A stretch of 64,000 nucleotides of DNA from SB21 sp964415295 (GTDB taxonomy: Bacteria; CLD3; SB21), in assembly GCA_964415295.1 (NCBI GenBank), contig CAYPYN010000005.1, positions 62,001-126,000 on the forward strand, written 5' to 3'. Below are positions 25,854 through 35,156 of this stretch, in pieces. Position numbers and translations under genes: made by a program. Under the pieces are notes generated by a model, which saw nothing but the letters and a program-made list of their open reading frames with translations, was not told the origin of the DNA and did no database searches. Numbering within the stretch: the stretch's first letter is position 1; each line of letters opens with the position of its first letter.

Positions 25854-27977
25854 ATGGCAAAAAGAAATACAACCTCAAAGGTTCCCGCGTCGAAAAAAAA
25901 ATCCCGCTCGAATTCCGGTTCACGGCCTTCACCAAAGAAGAATACCCCGGGAAACCGCGGCATCGACGTTGATGCTTTTATCCAAAGCATCCCGGACGGC
26001 GTGATGATCACGGGAAAGGATGGCCATGTCATCCGCTATAATCAGAAATTTACGACTTTTCTTCGACTAGGCCCCGACACAACGCTTACTTTGGCCGGCG
26101 ATATGGTCGAACGGCTGAAAGAATTTGTTCCGCCGTACTTTTATCAAAAACTTGCCCTGGAAAACGGACCTGAATTCTCCTGCTGCGAGGACATCGAATT
26201 TGTTCACGCCGACATCAAGTATGTACAATGCCAGATCAGCCCGATCAAGGACGAATCCGGGAGTTTTGCGGGTAAATGGTGGATACTGAGAGATCGTACC
26301 GACTTTATTCAGAATCAGAAATCGATGGAGCACGCCTCCCGTGATATCGAGAAGCGGAAGTTCGAATTCGAAAAAAAGAATCAAGAACTCAGCAAAGCTT
26401 ACCGGGAAGTAGAGGAGCTCAATAAGAGCGTCACAGAGGCCAACAGGCTCAAATCGGAATTCTTATCCAATATGAGTCATGAATTGAGGACCCCTCTCAA
26501 TTCGATACTGGCTCTTTCCAGTATTCTCCTCGCACGCATGGACGGCGATCTCAATGAGGAGCAGGAGAAACAACTGAAGATCATCGAAAAGAGCGGAAAG
26601 AATCTGCTGCGTCTGATCAACGATATCTTGGATCTGTCCAAGATCGATTCGGGCCGGATGGATATCTTCAATTCTGAATACGCCGTCCACGATTTCACAG
26701 AGTCCCTGCGTGTCACGATCCTTCCGATGCTCAAGGAAACCGATCTGGAGTTTCGCATCGAGGTCGAGGAAGGCATCGACACACACAGTACGGATGAGAA
26801 TAAACTTAAACAGATCCTGCTTAACCTCATTTCCAACGCAATCAAGTTTACCCCCAAAGGCAGCGTAACCCTTACAGTAAAACGTACAAAATTTGACGAT
26901 GTGCTGGAATACGGCGTCAGAGATACGGGTATCGGGATCGACGCTTCTCACTTTGAAACGATCTTTGATCCTTTTCGCCAGATCGATGGTTCGGCAACCC
27001 GCAAATACGGCGGAACGGGCCTGGGCTTGGCTGTGACGAAAAGACTGGTAGAACTACTCGGCGGCAAAATATCGGTCGAGAGCGAACTGGGAAAAGGCTC
27101 GACTTTCAAGTTTATCCTTCCGGCTAAAATGCGTACCGGTTCCCCCGCCCTCATGACCGACAAAGAAATAGCCGGCATGATTTCAAAGGAGAAGCAAAAG
27201 GAGCTTCCGGACGATCAGGAAATCACGATTGATCCCAATAAGAAAACCATCCTGGTGATTGATGATGACAGCGAGTTCCTTTACGTCATGCAGAAGTATA
27301 TCACCGAAGGCAATCACCAAATGGTACCTGTCAGCAGAAGTGAAAATGCGGTGGAAACGGCGATCAAATATAATCCGGACGTCATAATCCTGGACATCAT
27401 GATGCCCAAGAAAGACGGATGGGAGGTTCTGCAGGAACTCAAGCGGACAACCCAAACCAAGGACATCCCGATTGCGATTGTTTCAATGATCGATAATAAG
27501 AAATTGGGATACAGCCTAGGCGCCTCCGACTATATTGTCAAGCCCATTGCCAAGGAAATGCTTTTAAAACGTCTGAATAAACTGAGCGAGGAAAGAGGCC
27601 TCAAAAAGATTCTTATCGTTGACGACGATCTTTCCCAGGCCGAGCTTGTCGAGGAGATACTGGAAAGCGATGATTTCGTTTCCGAAGTGGCCACAAGCGG
27701 TGAGATGGCTATCCAGTTTGCCAAACGCAAAGCCTATGATCTGGTGATTTTGGATCTGCTTATGCCTCAAATCGATGGTTTTGCCGTACTCAAGAATCTT
27801 CAAAACGATACTTTCACCGAAAAGATGCCCGTTTTGATATTGACCGGAAAACTTCTGACTCAGGAAGATCAGAAGAAATTGACCGGCAGTCATTACTACG
27901 TGTTTCAGAAAAGCATGTTTTCAAGAGAAAAATTACTGGAACAGATCCACCTGATTTTACAGAAGGACAAGACGTAA
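25854..27977 (+). CDS. Cytoplasmic hybrid histidine kinase: PAS, HisKA, HATPase, two receivers
   Basis: 707 residues. A basic, Lys/Ser-rich N-terminal tail of about 35 residues is followed by a PAS-like domain (about 38-150, SIPDGVMITGKDGHVIRYNQ), a coiled coil (155-200), and HisKA with His209 in NMSHELRTPLNS. The HATPase has N box LLNLISNAIKFTPKG, G1 DTGIGID and G2 GGTGLGLAV. Receiver 1 follows (ILVIDDDSEF, phosphoacceptor Asp in VIILDIMMP, Lys in YIVKP), then receiver 2 (ILIVDDDLSQ, Asp in LVILDLLMP). There is no transmembrane segment, so it senses an internal signal. Its stop lies five bases before the REC-GGDEF gene, implying co-expression and probably the same pathway. Confidence 0.93.
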   Translation: MAKRNTTSKVPASKKKSRSNSGSRPSPKKNTPGNRGIDVDAFIQSIPDGVMITGKDGHVIRYNQKFTTFLRLGPDTTLTLAGDMVERLKEFVPPYFYQKLALENGPEFSCCEDIEFVHADIKYVQCQISPIKDESGSFAGKWWILRDRTDFIQNQKSMEHASRDIEKRKFEFEKKNQELSKAYREVEELNKSVTEANRLKSEFLSNMSHELRTPLNSILALSSILLARMDGDLNEEQEKQLKIIEKSGKNLLRLINDILDLSKIDSGRMDIFNSEYAVHDFTESLRVTILPMLKETDLEFRIEVEEGIDTHSTDENKLKQILLNLISNAIKFTPKGSVTLTVKRTKFDDVLEYGVRDTGIGIDASHFETIFDPFRQIDGSATRKYGGTGLGLAVTKRLVELLGGKISVESELGKGSTFKFILPAKMRTGSPALMTDKEIAGMISKEKQKELPDDQEITIDPNKKTILVIDDDSEFLYVMQKYITEGNHQMVPVSRSENAVETAIKYNPDVIILDIMMPKKDGWEVLQELKRTTQTKDIPIAIVSMIDNKKLGYSLGASDYIVKPIAKEMLLKRLNKLSEERGLKKILIVDDDLSQAELVEEILESDDFVSEVATSGEMAIQFAKRKAYDLVILDLLMPQIDGFAVLKNLQNDTFTEKMPVLILTGKLLTQEDQKKLTGSHYYVFQKSMFSREKLLEQIHLILQKDKT

Positions 27978-27982
27978 TCGCG

Positions 27983-29029
27983 ATGGAGAGGCCATTTAAA
28001 ATCCTTATCGTAGACGATAATGAGCATAACCGATACTCCCTTCAAAAGACGCTTCAGAAAGCCGAATACCATTTTCTGGAAGCCCACGACGGTCCCGCAA
28101 CGCTTCAACTGGTTCAATCCGCAAAGCCTGATCTGATACTTCTTGATGTCCGGTTACCGGGTATCGACGGGTTCGGTATCTGTGAATCCATTCGCAGGTT
28201 TGACAAACACGTTCCTATCGTGTTTGTCACCGCCAATCTCAAAGATTTCGTGGATCAGGTTCACGGCTTTGAGATCGGAGGCGACGAATATATCATACAG
28301 CCTTACGACCCTAAAGAGCTGATCATGAAGGTCAAGGTGCTGCTGCGGAACAAGAAACTCTACGACGAACTCCTGGACGAAGTCCAAAAACTGGATAGGC
28401 TGAAATCGGAGCTTAATTCATCCAACGAAGAGTTGAAAAAAGTTAATTCCCAGCTTGCGGAAAAAAACGATTTCCTCGTTTCATTGTCGATAACCGATCC
28501 GCTGACGTCCTTGTACAATCGAAAGTACTTTCATCAAAGGATTGAAAAGGAGATCAGTGCGGTCAAGCGGTATAAGAACGAGGCCAGCGCGGCGATCATC
28601 GATATCGACCGCTACAGCGTCGTCAATGACCGTTTCGGTTCTCAACAGGGCGATGTGGTGCTCAAAGAGCTGGCCAGCCTGCTCGTCAATAGCGTGCGTA
28701 ATTCGGATGTGGTCACGCGGTTTGATGGCGGTAAATTCGCCATTATCTTTACCCATACTCCGGAAGACAATGCGCTGACCAAGGCGCGCATGATCTTCGA
28801 ATCCATAGGAACTTATCCGTTTCCCGTATACGAAGATTTCGTAACTGAGGACATCTGGAAAAATTTACAAGATAAAACGATCCGCCTCACGGCCAGTATC
28901 GCCGTGACCGCGCTGTCGCACGATTGGATCAAATCCGAAGCGGACCTGATCCGCGCTCTCAATGATGGGATCGATCGCGCCAAACAACAGGGCGGCAACC
29001 GGGTCTTAACGGCAACAACCAATCATTAG
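27983..29029 (+). CDS. REC-GGDEF protein with degenerate active sites
   Basis: 348 residues. The receiver (about 1-120) keeps the acidic pair (VDDNEHN), the phosphoacceptor Asp in LILLDVRLPG and the Thr in VFVTAN, but the conserved Lys of the K-P pair is Gln (YIIQPYD). A coiled coil of about 45 residues follows. The GGDEF domain (about 170-345) begins normally (SITDPLTSLYNRKYF, DIDRYSVVNDRFG), yet the signature loop reads RFDGGKFAII: the GGDEF residues align to DGGKF, losing the catalytic acidic pair, and the substrate His of GHxxGD is Ser (GSQQGD). Diguanylate cyclase activity is therefore unlikely; a GTP- or c-di-GMP-independent protein-interaction role is more plausible. It lies between the hybrid kinase and gcvP. 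Confidence 0.9.
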   Translation: MERPFKILIVDDNEHNRYSLQKTLQKAEYHFLEAHDGPATLQLVQSAKPDLILLDVRLPGIDGFGICESIRRFDKHVPIVFVTANLKDFVDQVHGFEIGGDEYIIQPYDPKELIMKVKVLLRNKKLYDELLDEVQKLDRLKSELNSSNEELKKVNSQLAEKNDFLVSLSITDPLTSLYNRKYFHQRIEKEISAVKRYKNEASAAIIDIDRYSVVNDRFGSQQGDVVLKELASLLVNSVRNSDVVTRFDGGKFAIIFTHTPEDNALTKARMIFESIGTYPFPVYEDFVTEDIWKNLQDKTIRLTASIAVTALSHDWIKSEADLIRALNDGIDRAKQQGGNRVLTATTNH

Positions 29030-29056
29030 ATTCAAGTGATAGGAGAATAGATCAAC

Positions 29057-31918
29057 ATGAATACGCCCAGTGATAGTGGTTTTGTAACAAGACATCTCGG
29101 ACCGAACCCGCAAGAGACAAAAGCCATGTTGGAGGTCATCGGTGTTGCGTCGGTTGATGAACTTATCGACCAGACCGTCCCAAAGCAGATACGGCTGATC
29201 AAGAAGATGAAATTGCCGGAACCTTTGGCGGAGCACGAAGTGCTCGATCTCGTAAGAGCCATAGCTTCCAAAAATACCCTACATAAATCGTACATCGGAA
29301 TGGGCTATTACGGCTGCATCACGCCCACCGTCATTCTGAGAAATATACTTGAAAACCCAAGCTGGTACACGCAGTATACTCCGTACCAGGCTGAGATCGC
29401 GCAAGGGCGGCTGGAAGCGCTTCTGAATTATCAAACCATGATATCGGATCTGACCGGCCTTCCGGTATCCAATGCTTCTCTGCTCGACGAGGGTACGGCC
29501 GCCGCCGAGGCAATGCACATGTTCCACGCATCCAAGTCGGACGGCTCGGGTGACAAATTTTTCGTCTCACAAGAATGCTTTCCGCAAACAATCGATGTAC
29601 TGAGAACGCGCGCATGGCCTCTTGGAATTGAGATCGTAGTTGCTGATCATTCGACTTTCACGTTCACCAGCGAATATTTTGGTGCTTTAATTCAATATCC
29701 GGCGTGTGACGGCGAAATTTATGATTACAGAGATTTCTGCGCACAGGTTCACAATTCCAAAGGTTTTGTGGCCGTGGCTGCCGATCTGCTGGCGCTGGCC
29801 CTGCTCACGCCCCCGGGTGAATGGGGCGCAGATGTGGCAATCGGTTCATCGCAGAGATTCGGTATCCCCATGGGTTATGGCGGCCCCCATGCCGGTTATT
29901 TTGCAACCAAGGACGAATTCAAAAGAAAGATGCCCGGCCGTATCATTGGCGTTACCATAGATTCCCACGGCAAACGCGCCCTGCGTATGGCCCTGCAGAC
30001 CCGCGAACAGCACATTCGACGCGAAAAGGCCACAAGCAATATTTGTACAGCTCAGGTGCTCTTGGCTAATATGGCGGGTATGTATGCCGTCTACCACGGT
30101 CCAGGAGGTATCAAAAGCATAGCCGAACGCGTGAACCGGCTGGCGGTGTCGCTCGACTCCGCTCTCAAGAAACTGGCATTCAAGACCCTGAATAGATATT
30201 TCTTCGACACCGTCAAAGTGCAGCTAAACAGCACGGCTCAGATGAACAAACTGAAGAAGGCGGCCTTGTCGAGAAGGATCAACCTTCGGTACATCGACGG
30301 ACTACACATCGGTATATCCGTAGATGAAACAACTTCCGAAGATGACATAGAGGCGATCGTCTCACTGTTTGCAAAAGTCAAAGGCTCTTCCGCACCTTCC
30401 ATTCGATCCGCTTCTAAGAATTCTTTGCATCCTAATTTCATCAGAACTTCATCTTATCTGCAGCACCCGGTGTTTAATTCGCACCATTCAGAAACGGCCA
30501 TGCTGAGATACATCAAATCGCTCGAGAATAAAGATCTGTCCCTAGCCAACTCGATGATTCCTCTGGGATCCTGTACGATGAAACTCAATGCTACGACGGA
30601 AATGATACCTGTGACCTGGCCGGAATTCGGCCATCTCCATCCGTTTGCTCCAGTCGAACAAGCCTCAGGCTATCAGCGGTTATTTGAAGAACTGGAAGAC
30701 TATCTGAACGAGATTACAGGCTTTGCGGCGACATCTCTGCAGCCCAACGCGGGGGCACAGGGCGAATATACGGGACTCCTGGTGATCCGAGAATATTTGA
30801 AAAGCAAAGGCCAGTCTCACCGCAACATAACACTTATTCCGTCTTCCGCGCACGGGACCAATCCGGCCAGTGCCGTGATGGCCGGCATGCAGGTTGTGGT
30901 CGTAAAATGCGACGACCACGGAAATATCGATGTCGATGATTTGAAGCAAAAAGCAGAACAATTCAAAGACCAACTTGCCGCGCTGATGGTGACTTATCCA
31001 TCCACTCACGGGGTTTTTGAAGAAAGTATAAAGGAAATCTGCGCCATCGTGCATCGATTCGGCGGACAGGTATATATGGACGGAGCCAATATGAATGCGC
31101 AGGTCGGGCTTACCAGCCCGTCCATGATCGGGGCGGACGTATGCCACCTGAATCTGCACAAGACGTTCTGCATTCCTCATGGCGGTGGTGGACCTGGCAT
31201 GGGACCGATATGCGTAGCAAAACACCTCGCTCCGTTTCTTCCAGGACATGCGGTCATCAAGACCGGCGGTAAACGCGCCATTCATGCCGTCTCCGCGGCT
31301 CCATGGGGCAGCGCAAGTATTCTATTAATCTCTTATGTCTATATCCGTATGATGGGCGCCGACGGGTTAACGGATGCGACCAAATACGCCATCCTCAATG
31401 CCAATTATATCAAATCCAAATTACATGGCCATTACGAAGCGCTTTACGCCGGCGCTCACGGACGCTGTGCCCATGAGATGATCCTTGATACCCGCTCTTT
31501 CAAAACGGCGGCTAATGTGGAAGTCATCGATATAGCGAAACGGCTCATGGATTACGGATTTCATGCGCCTACCGTTTCTTTTCCTGTCCCCGGAACTTTG
31601 ATGGTGGAGCCGACAGAGAGCGAACCAAAATCGGAACTGGACCGATTTTGCGAAGCCATGATCGCCATCCGCAAAGAAATTGAGGAAATTGAAAAGGGCG
31701 TCGCTGACAAAGAAGACAATGTCCTCAAGAACGCCCCTCATACTATCGAGTCGCTGGTATCAGAATCCTGGAGTCATCCTTATTCCAGGGAAAAGGCCGC
31801 TTTCCCGCTTAATTTCCTCAGAAAAAACAAGTTCTGGGCCAGCGTTGGCCGTGTCAATGATGCACACGGCGACCGCAATCTGATCTGCAGCTGTCCTCCG
31901 TTAGAGGATTATATGTAA
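29057..31918 (+). CDS. gcvP: Glycine dehydrogenase (decarboxylating), P protein
   Basis: 953-residue single-chain P protein of the glycine cleavage system, a PLP enzyme that decarboxylates glycine and loads the aminomethyl group on lipoyl-GcvH. The N-terminal half begins FVTRHLGPNPQETKAML. The PLP lysine is in NLHKTFCIPHGGGGPGMGPI in the second half, and SLLDEGTAAAEAM and SMIPLGSCTMKLNATTEM are the other family blocks. It is the fused form (alpha plus beta in one chain) typical of proteobacteria and Bacteroidetes. AGGAG lies 12 bases upstream. The last gene of the gcvH-kinase-REC/GGDEF-gcvP run. Confidence 0.97.
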   Translation: MNTPSDSGFVTRHLGPNPQETKAMLEVIGVASVDELIDQTVPKQIRLIKKMKLPEPLAEHEVLDLVRAIASKNTLHKSYIGMGYYGCITPTVILRNILENPSWYTQYTPYQAEIAQGRLEALLNYQTMISDLTGLPVSNASLLDEGTAAAEAMHMFHASKSDGSGDKFFVSQECFPQTIDVLRTRAWPLGIEIVVADHSTFTFTSEYFGALIQYPACDGEIYDYRDFCAQVHNSKGFVAVAADLLALALLTPPGEWGADVAIGSSQRFGIPMGYGGPHAGYFATKDEFKRKMPGRIIGVTIDSHGKRALRMALQTREQHIRREKATSNICTAQVLLANMAGMYAVYHGPGGIKSIAERVNRLAVSLDSALKKLAFKTLNRYFFDTVKVQLNSTAQMNKLKKAALSRRINLRYIDGLHIGISVDETTSEDDIEAIVSLFAKVKGSSAPSIRSASKNSLHPNFIRTSSYLQHPVFNSHHSETAMLRYIKSLENKDLSLANSMIPLGSCTMKLNATTEMIPVTWPEFGHLHPFAPVEQASGYQRLFEELEDYLNEITGFAATSLQPNAGAQGEYTGLLVIREYLKSKGQSHRNITLIPSSAHGTNPASAVMAGMQVVVVKCDDHGNIDVDDLKQKAEQFKDQLAALMVTYPSTHGVFEESIKEICAIVHRFGGQVYMDGANMNAQVGLTSPSMIGADVCHLNLHKTFCIPHGGGGPGMGPICVAKHLAPFLPGHAVIKTGGKRAIHAVSAAPWGSASILLISYVYIRMMGADGLTDATKYAILNANYIKSKLHGHYEALYAGAHGRCAHEMILDTRSFKTAANVEVIDIAKRLMDYGFHAPTVSFPVPGTLMVEPTESEPKSELDRFCEAMIAIRKEIEEIEKGVADKEDNVLKNAPHTIESLVSESWSHPYSREKAAFPLNFLRKNKFWASVGRVNDAHGDRNLICSCPPLEDYM

Positions 31919-31926
31919 GAAATATG

Positions 31927-31955
31927 TTGCGTCAATGGTATTATTAACTTATATT
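31927..31955 (+). promoter_or_regulatory. Promoter of rpoZ
   Basis: TTGCGT at 31927-31932, 17 bases, TATATT at 31950-31955. It starts eight bases after the gcvP stop, so rpoZ has its own transcript. Confidence 0.6.
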
Positions 31956-32015
31956 TGCAGCCCAATTATCGAATAATAAGTTATTTAATTTGATATAAGA
32001 AAAGGAGAGATTTTC

Positions 32016-32300
32016 ATGCCCGTCAAAGCATTTCCTTTTGAAAAGCTGGATGAAAAGATCGAAAACGTATACGAAGCTGTGATCATTGCCGCTCGCCGGG
32101 CCCGTCAGATCAATGACGAACAAATGATTCAGGTTCGGACACTGATGGAAGGCGAGGAGACCGAGGACGATGAAACGCCCCGCATCAACCGTGAAGATAT
32201 TCTCGATATTGAGAAATTACCGAAACCGGTTGCAACTTCCTTGAAAGAAATGCTGGACCATAAGCTCGATCACGAATACCTGGATAAAGAAGAGAAGTAG
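32016..32300 (+). CDS. rpoZ: RNA polymerase omega subunit
   Basis: 94 residues. The omega core is recognisable in ENVYEAVIIAARRARQIND (the conserved helix that clamps the beta' subunit). The acidic C-terminal tail (EGEETEDDETPRINREDILDIEKLPKP) is longer than in E. coli and typical of FCB-group omega proteins. AGGAGAG lies about seven bases upstream of the ATG. Location directly before coaBC supports the identification, since this pair is common. Confidence 0.85.
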   Translation: MPVKAFPFEKLDEKIENVYEAVIIAARRARQINDEQMIQVRTLMEGEETEDDETPRINREDILDIEKLPKPVATSLKEMLDHKLDHEYLDKEEK

Positions 32301-32328
32301 AAACTTTTCGACAAGTTTTATTTTTATT

Positions 32329-32379
32329 AATTCCAAATTTCAAACTTTATCCGAAAAGTTTGCGGTTTGGAATTTCTTA
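32329..32379 (+). terminator. Probable rpoZ terminator
   Basis: Two-part hairpin: outer stem AATTCCAAA (32329-32337) with TTTGGAATT (32366-32374), a 3x3 internal loop, inner stem CAAACTTT (32341-32348) with AAAGTTTG (32355-32362). It is followed by a T-rich but interrupted tail. It lies between rpoZ and coaBC. Confidence 0.55.
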
Positions 32380-32419
32380 TTTTTAGATATTTTAATCATT
32401 ATACAGCAATTGTAACCAT

Positions 32420-33637
32420 ATGGGAAGCGAACGGCCTAAATACGCAGACAAGAGAATCCTCATAGGAATGACCGGAGGTATCGCGTGTTATAAAATTTGC
32501 GAACTGGTTCGTCATTTTGTAAAAAACGGCGCTGAAGTGAGAGTGGTCATGACTAAAAATGCGACAGAGTTCGTTTCCCCTCTTACGATGGAAACTTTAT
32601 CCGGCTATCCCGTAACGACAGAAACTTTCCCAAAACTCAACGCAGCTGCGGCACAAATGATCGGTACTCATCATATTGAACTGGCGCAATGGCCCGATAC
32701 CGTCCTTATTGCCCCTGCCGGAGGGAATATCGTTGGAAAGGTGGCCGGAGGCATTGCCGATGACGTATTGACAACGGTGATCATGGCTACTTCTAAACCG
32801 GTTCTTCTTGCCTTGGCTATGAATGATAAAATGTATCTCAATCCCATCGTTCAGCGAAATATAAGAACTCTGCGCGAATATAACTACGATATCATCGATC
32901 CGGAAACCGGCTTCCTCGCGGAAGGATACGAAGGCGTAGGCCGGTTGGCAGAATTGGACCGGATTGTCTGGAACATGGACAAAAGGCTTTTCGGTGAAGG
33001 TATTCTAAAAGATAAAAAAGTGCTCATCACGGCCGGGCCAACGCACGAGTCTATAGATCCCGTCCGCATCTTGACCAACCATTCTTCCGGAAAGATGGGT
33101 TACGCCCTGGCCCGCGAAGCGGCGCTTCAGGGTGCCGATGTCACGCTGATATCCGGACCAACGAATTTGACGGCGCCATCGGATATCAATATCATTCGTG
33201 TCCGATCGGCGTCTGAAATGGCCGCTGCCGTAGAACAGAATTTCCTGCATCAGGACATCGTTGTTATGGCCGCTGCTGTAGCCGATTTTGCACCTTCACT
33301 TACTGAAAACCAGAAGATTAAGAAGTCGGACGAACTGGTTTTGAGACTTACAAAGACCAAGGATATTCTCGCCGATATGGGTAATCGTAAATACCAAAGG
33401 ATCCTTGTCGGTTTTGCGCTTGAGACTGAAAACGAATTGGAAAATGCCAAAGAGAAACTGAAAAATAAGAATCTTGACCTGATCGTTCTTAACAACCCCA
33501 AAGAGAAAGGTGCGGGTTTCAACACCGACACGAATCTTGTCACCTTGGTTGACCGCGACACTTCAGAGAAATTGCCTCTGATGTCAAAGGATGATGTCGC
33601 AAAAGAGCTGATCAGAAAAATAGCCAAATTATCATAA
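32420..33637 (+). CDS. coaBC: Bifunctional phosphopantothenoylcysteine decarboxylase / phosphopantothenate-cysteine ligase
   Basis: 405-residue coenzyme A biosynthesis enzyme. The N-terminal CoaC flavin domain (about 10-185) begins ILIGMTGGIACYK and contains the His-bearing THHIELAQWPD, GNIVGKVAGGIADD and LAMNDKMYLNP. The C-terminal CoaB domain (about 190-400) starts VLITAGPTHESIDPVRILTNHSSGKMGYALA and includes AAAVADF and the lysine-containing KIKKSDE. Both active-site sets look complete. No clear ribosome site precedes the ATG at 32420. Confidence 0.96.
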   Translation: MGSERPKYADKRILIGMTGGIACYKICELVRHFVKNGAEVRVVMTKNATEFVSPLTMETLSGYPVTTETFPKLNAAAAQMIGTHHIELAQWPDTVLIAPAGGNIVGKVAGGIADDVLTTVIMATSKPVLLALAMNDKMYLNPIVQRNIRTLREYNYDIIDPETGFLAEGYEGVGRLAELDRIVWNMDKRLFGEGILKDKKVLITAGPTHESIDPVRILTNHSSGKMGYALAREAALQGADVTLISGPTNLTAPSDINIIRVRSASEMAAAVEQNFLHQDIVVMAAAVADFAPSLTENQKIKKSDELVLRLTKTKDILADMGNRKYQRILVGFALETENELENAKEKLKNKNLDLIVLNNPKEKGAGFNTDTNLVTLVDRDTSEKLPLMSKDDVAKELIRKIAKLS

Positions 33638-33649
33638 CAGGAGTTCTTC

Positions 33650-35131
33650 ATGACGGAGACGGTTAGAGTACGTTACGCCCCCAGCCCGACAGGCTTTCTG
33701 CATATCGGCGGTTTGCGCACGGCCCTTTATAATTATTTGTTCGCCCACCATCACGGCGGCAAGTTCATCTTGCGTGTTGAAGATACGGATCGTGCGCGAT
33801 TTGTAGAAGGTGCCGTGGAGGACTTCATGCATATGCTGGATTGGGCCGGTATCGAGATTGACGAAGGTCCGGTTAAAGAAGGTCCGTACGGCCCATATTA
33901 TCAGTCCCAGCGCCTGGACATGTATACGCAGCACGCACAGAAACTTCTTGATGAAGGCAAGGCTTACCATTGCTTTTGTACGCCGGAACGTCTCGATCAG
34001 ATGAGAAAGTTCCAGGAAAAATCAAAGATGCCGCCGAAGTACGACCGGACATGTCTGCGTTTGTCGGCAGAAGAGGTTAGGAAGAATCTTGATGACAAGA
34101 TCCCTTACGTGTTAAGGATGAAAGTACCTGATAACGTAACGGTACGCTTCAGCGACCTGATACGCGGCGAGGTTGAATTCGACAGTTTTAATATCGACGA
34201 CCAGGTTCTGCTGAAGTCCGACGGGTTTCCGACTTACCATCTCGCCAATGTGATCGATGACCATTACATGAAGATCTCGCATGTCATACGCGGTGAAGAA
34301 TGGGTTTCCAGCACCCCTAAACATATTCTTCTCTATCAATATTTCGGGTGGGATATTCCGCAATTTGCTCATCTGCCTTTGTTACTCAATTCCGACCGGA
34401 GCAAAATGAGCAAACGGCAAGGTGATGTGGAAGCCCGGGCTTATCCTCCAAAAGGTTATCTGAAGGAAGCCGTCGTCAATTTTATCGCCCTTTTGGGTTG
34501 GAATCCCGGAGATGAACGCGAGATATTTACGATGGAGGAGCTGATCAAGGAGTTCTCTATCGAACGCATTCACAAGGCCGGCGCCATTTTTAACCTGGAG
34601 AAACTGAATTGGATCAATACCCAGCACATACGGCGTAAGTCCAACGAAGAAATCTATAATATGCTGAAAAGTGAGCTCGAAAAGGCGGGTTATTCGGACT
34701 TTCCGAAGCAATATGTCATGAGCGCCATCGGACTTATGAAGGAACGGATCAATTTCATACACGAATTGCTGTCCTTTTCTTCCTATTTCTTCAAAGATCC
34801 CGAAACCTTTGATGCGGAAGGAATAAAGAAACGCATGACACCGGCGGCCAAAGGTTATTTGAGTGATATTTCCGATCAATTGGAGTCTTTGAGTTCATTC
34901 CACCACGATGAAATTGAAGGTCTTTACCGATCTTATGCAGAGAAAAAGAATATCAAAGCCAGCGAACTGATTCACCCCACACGGCTTGCTATTTCCGGTA
35001 TGACCCTGGGTCCCGGCCTCTTCGACCTGATGGCTGTGCTTGGAAAGGAAACTGTACTAAGACGTTTGAAGTATACTGTCGTAAATTTCGAAAAAATACT
35101 GAATGATGCGGTCATGGCCGTCAGGCAGTGA
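33650..35131 (+). CDS. gltX: Glutamyl-tRNA synthetase
   Basis: 493-residue class I aminoacyl-tRNA synthetase. The nucleotide-binding HIGH-type motif is APSPTGFLHIGGLRTALYN, and the second signature is SKMSKRQGD (KMSKS). ILRVEDTDRARF is also typical. The length fits the discriminating or non-discriminating bacterial GluRS. AsnRS is present at 52807-54111, so asparagine tRNA charging may be direct; glutamine tRNA charging cannot be judged from this window. AGGAG lies seven bases upstream. It is 12 bases behind coaBC. Confidence 0.97.
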   Translation: MTETVRVRYAPSPTGFLHIGGLRTALYNYLFAHHHGGKFILRVEDTDRARFVEGAVEDFMHMLDWAGIEIDEGPVKEGPYGPYYQSQRLDMYTQHAQKLLDEGKAYHCFCTPERLDQMRKFQEKSKMPPKYDRTCLRLSAEEVRKNLDDKIPYVLRMKVPDNVTVRFSDLIRGEVEFDSFNIDDQVLLKSDGFPTYHLANVIDDHYMKISHVIRGEEWVSSTPKHILLYQYFGWDIPQFAHLPLLLNSDRSKMSKRQGDVEARAYPPKGYLKEAVVNFIALLGWNPGDEREIFTMEELIKEFSIERIHKAGAIFNLEKLNWINTQHIRRKSNEEIYNMLKSELEKAGYSDFPKQYVMSAIGLMKERINFIHELLSFSSYFFKDPETFDAEGIKKRMTPAAKGYLSDISDQLESLSSFHHDEIEGLYRSYAEKKNIKASELIHPTRLAISGMTLGPGLFDLMAVLGKETVLRRLKYTVVNFEKILNDAVMAVRQ

Positions 35132-35156
35132 ATTTGTATTTTCAAGGCTTTTGCTC

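Noticed and set aside
30680..31285. 201-codon minus-strand open frame
   Set aside because: Antisense of gcvP around the PLP-lysine block.
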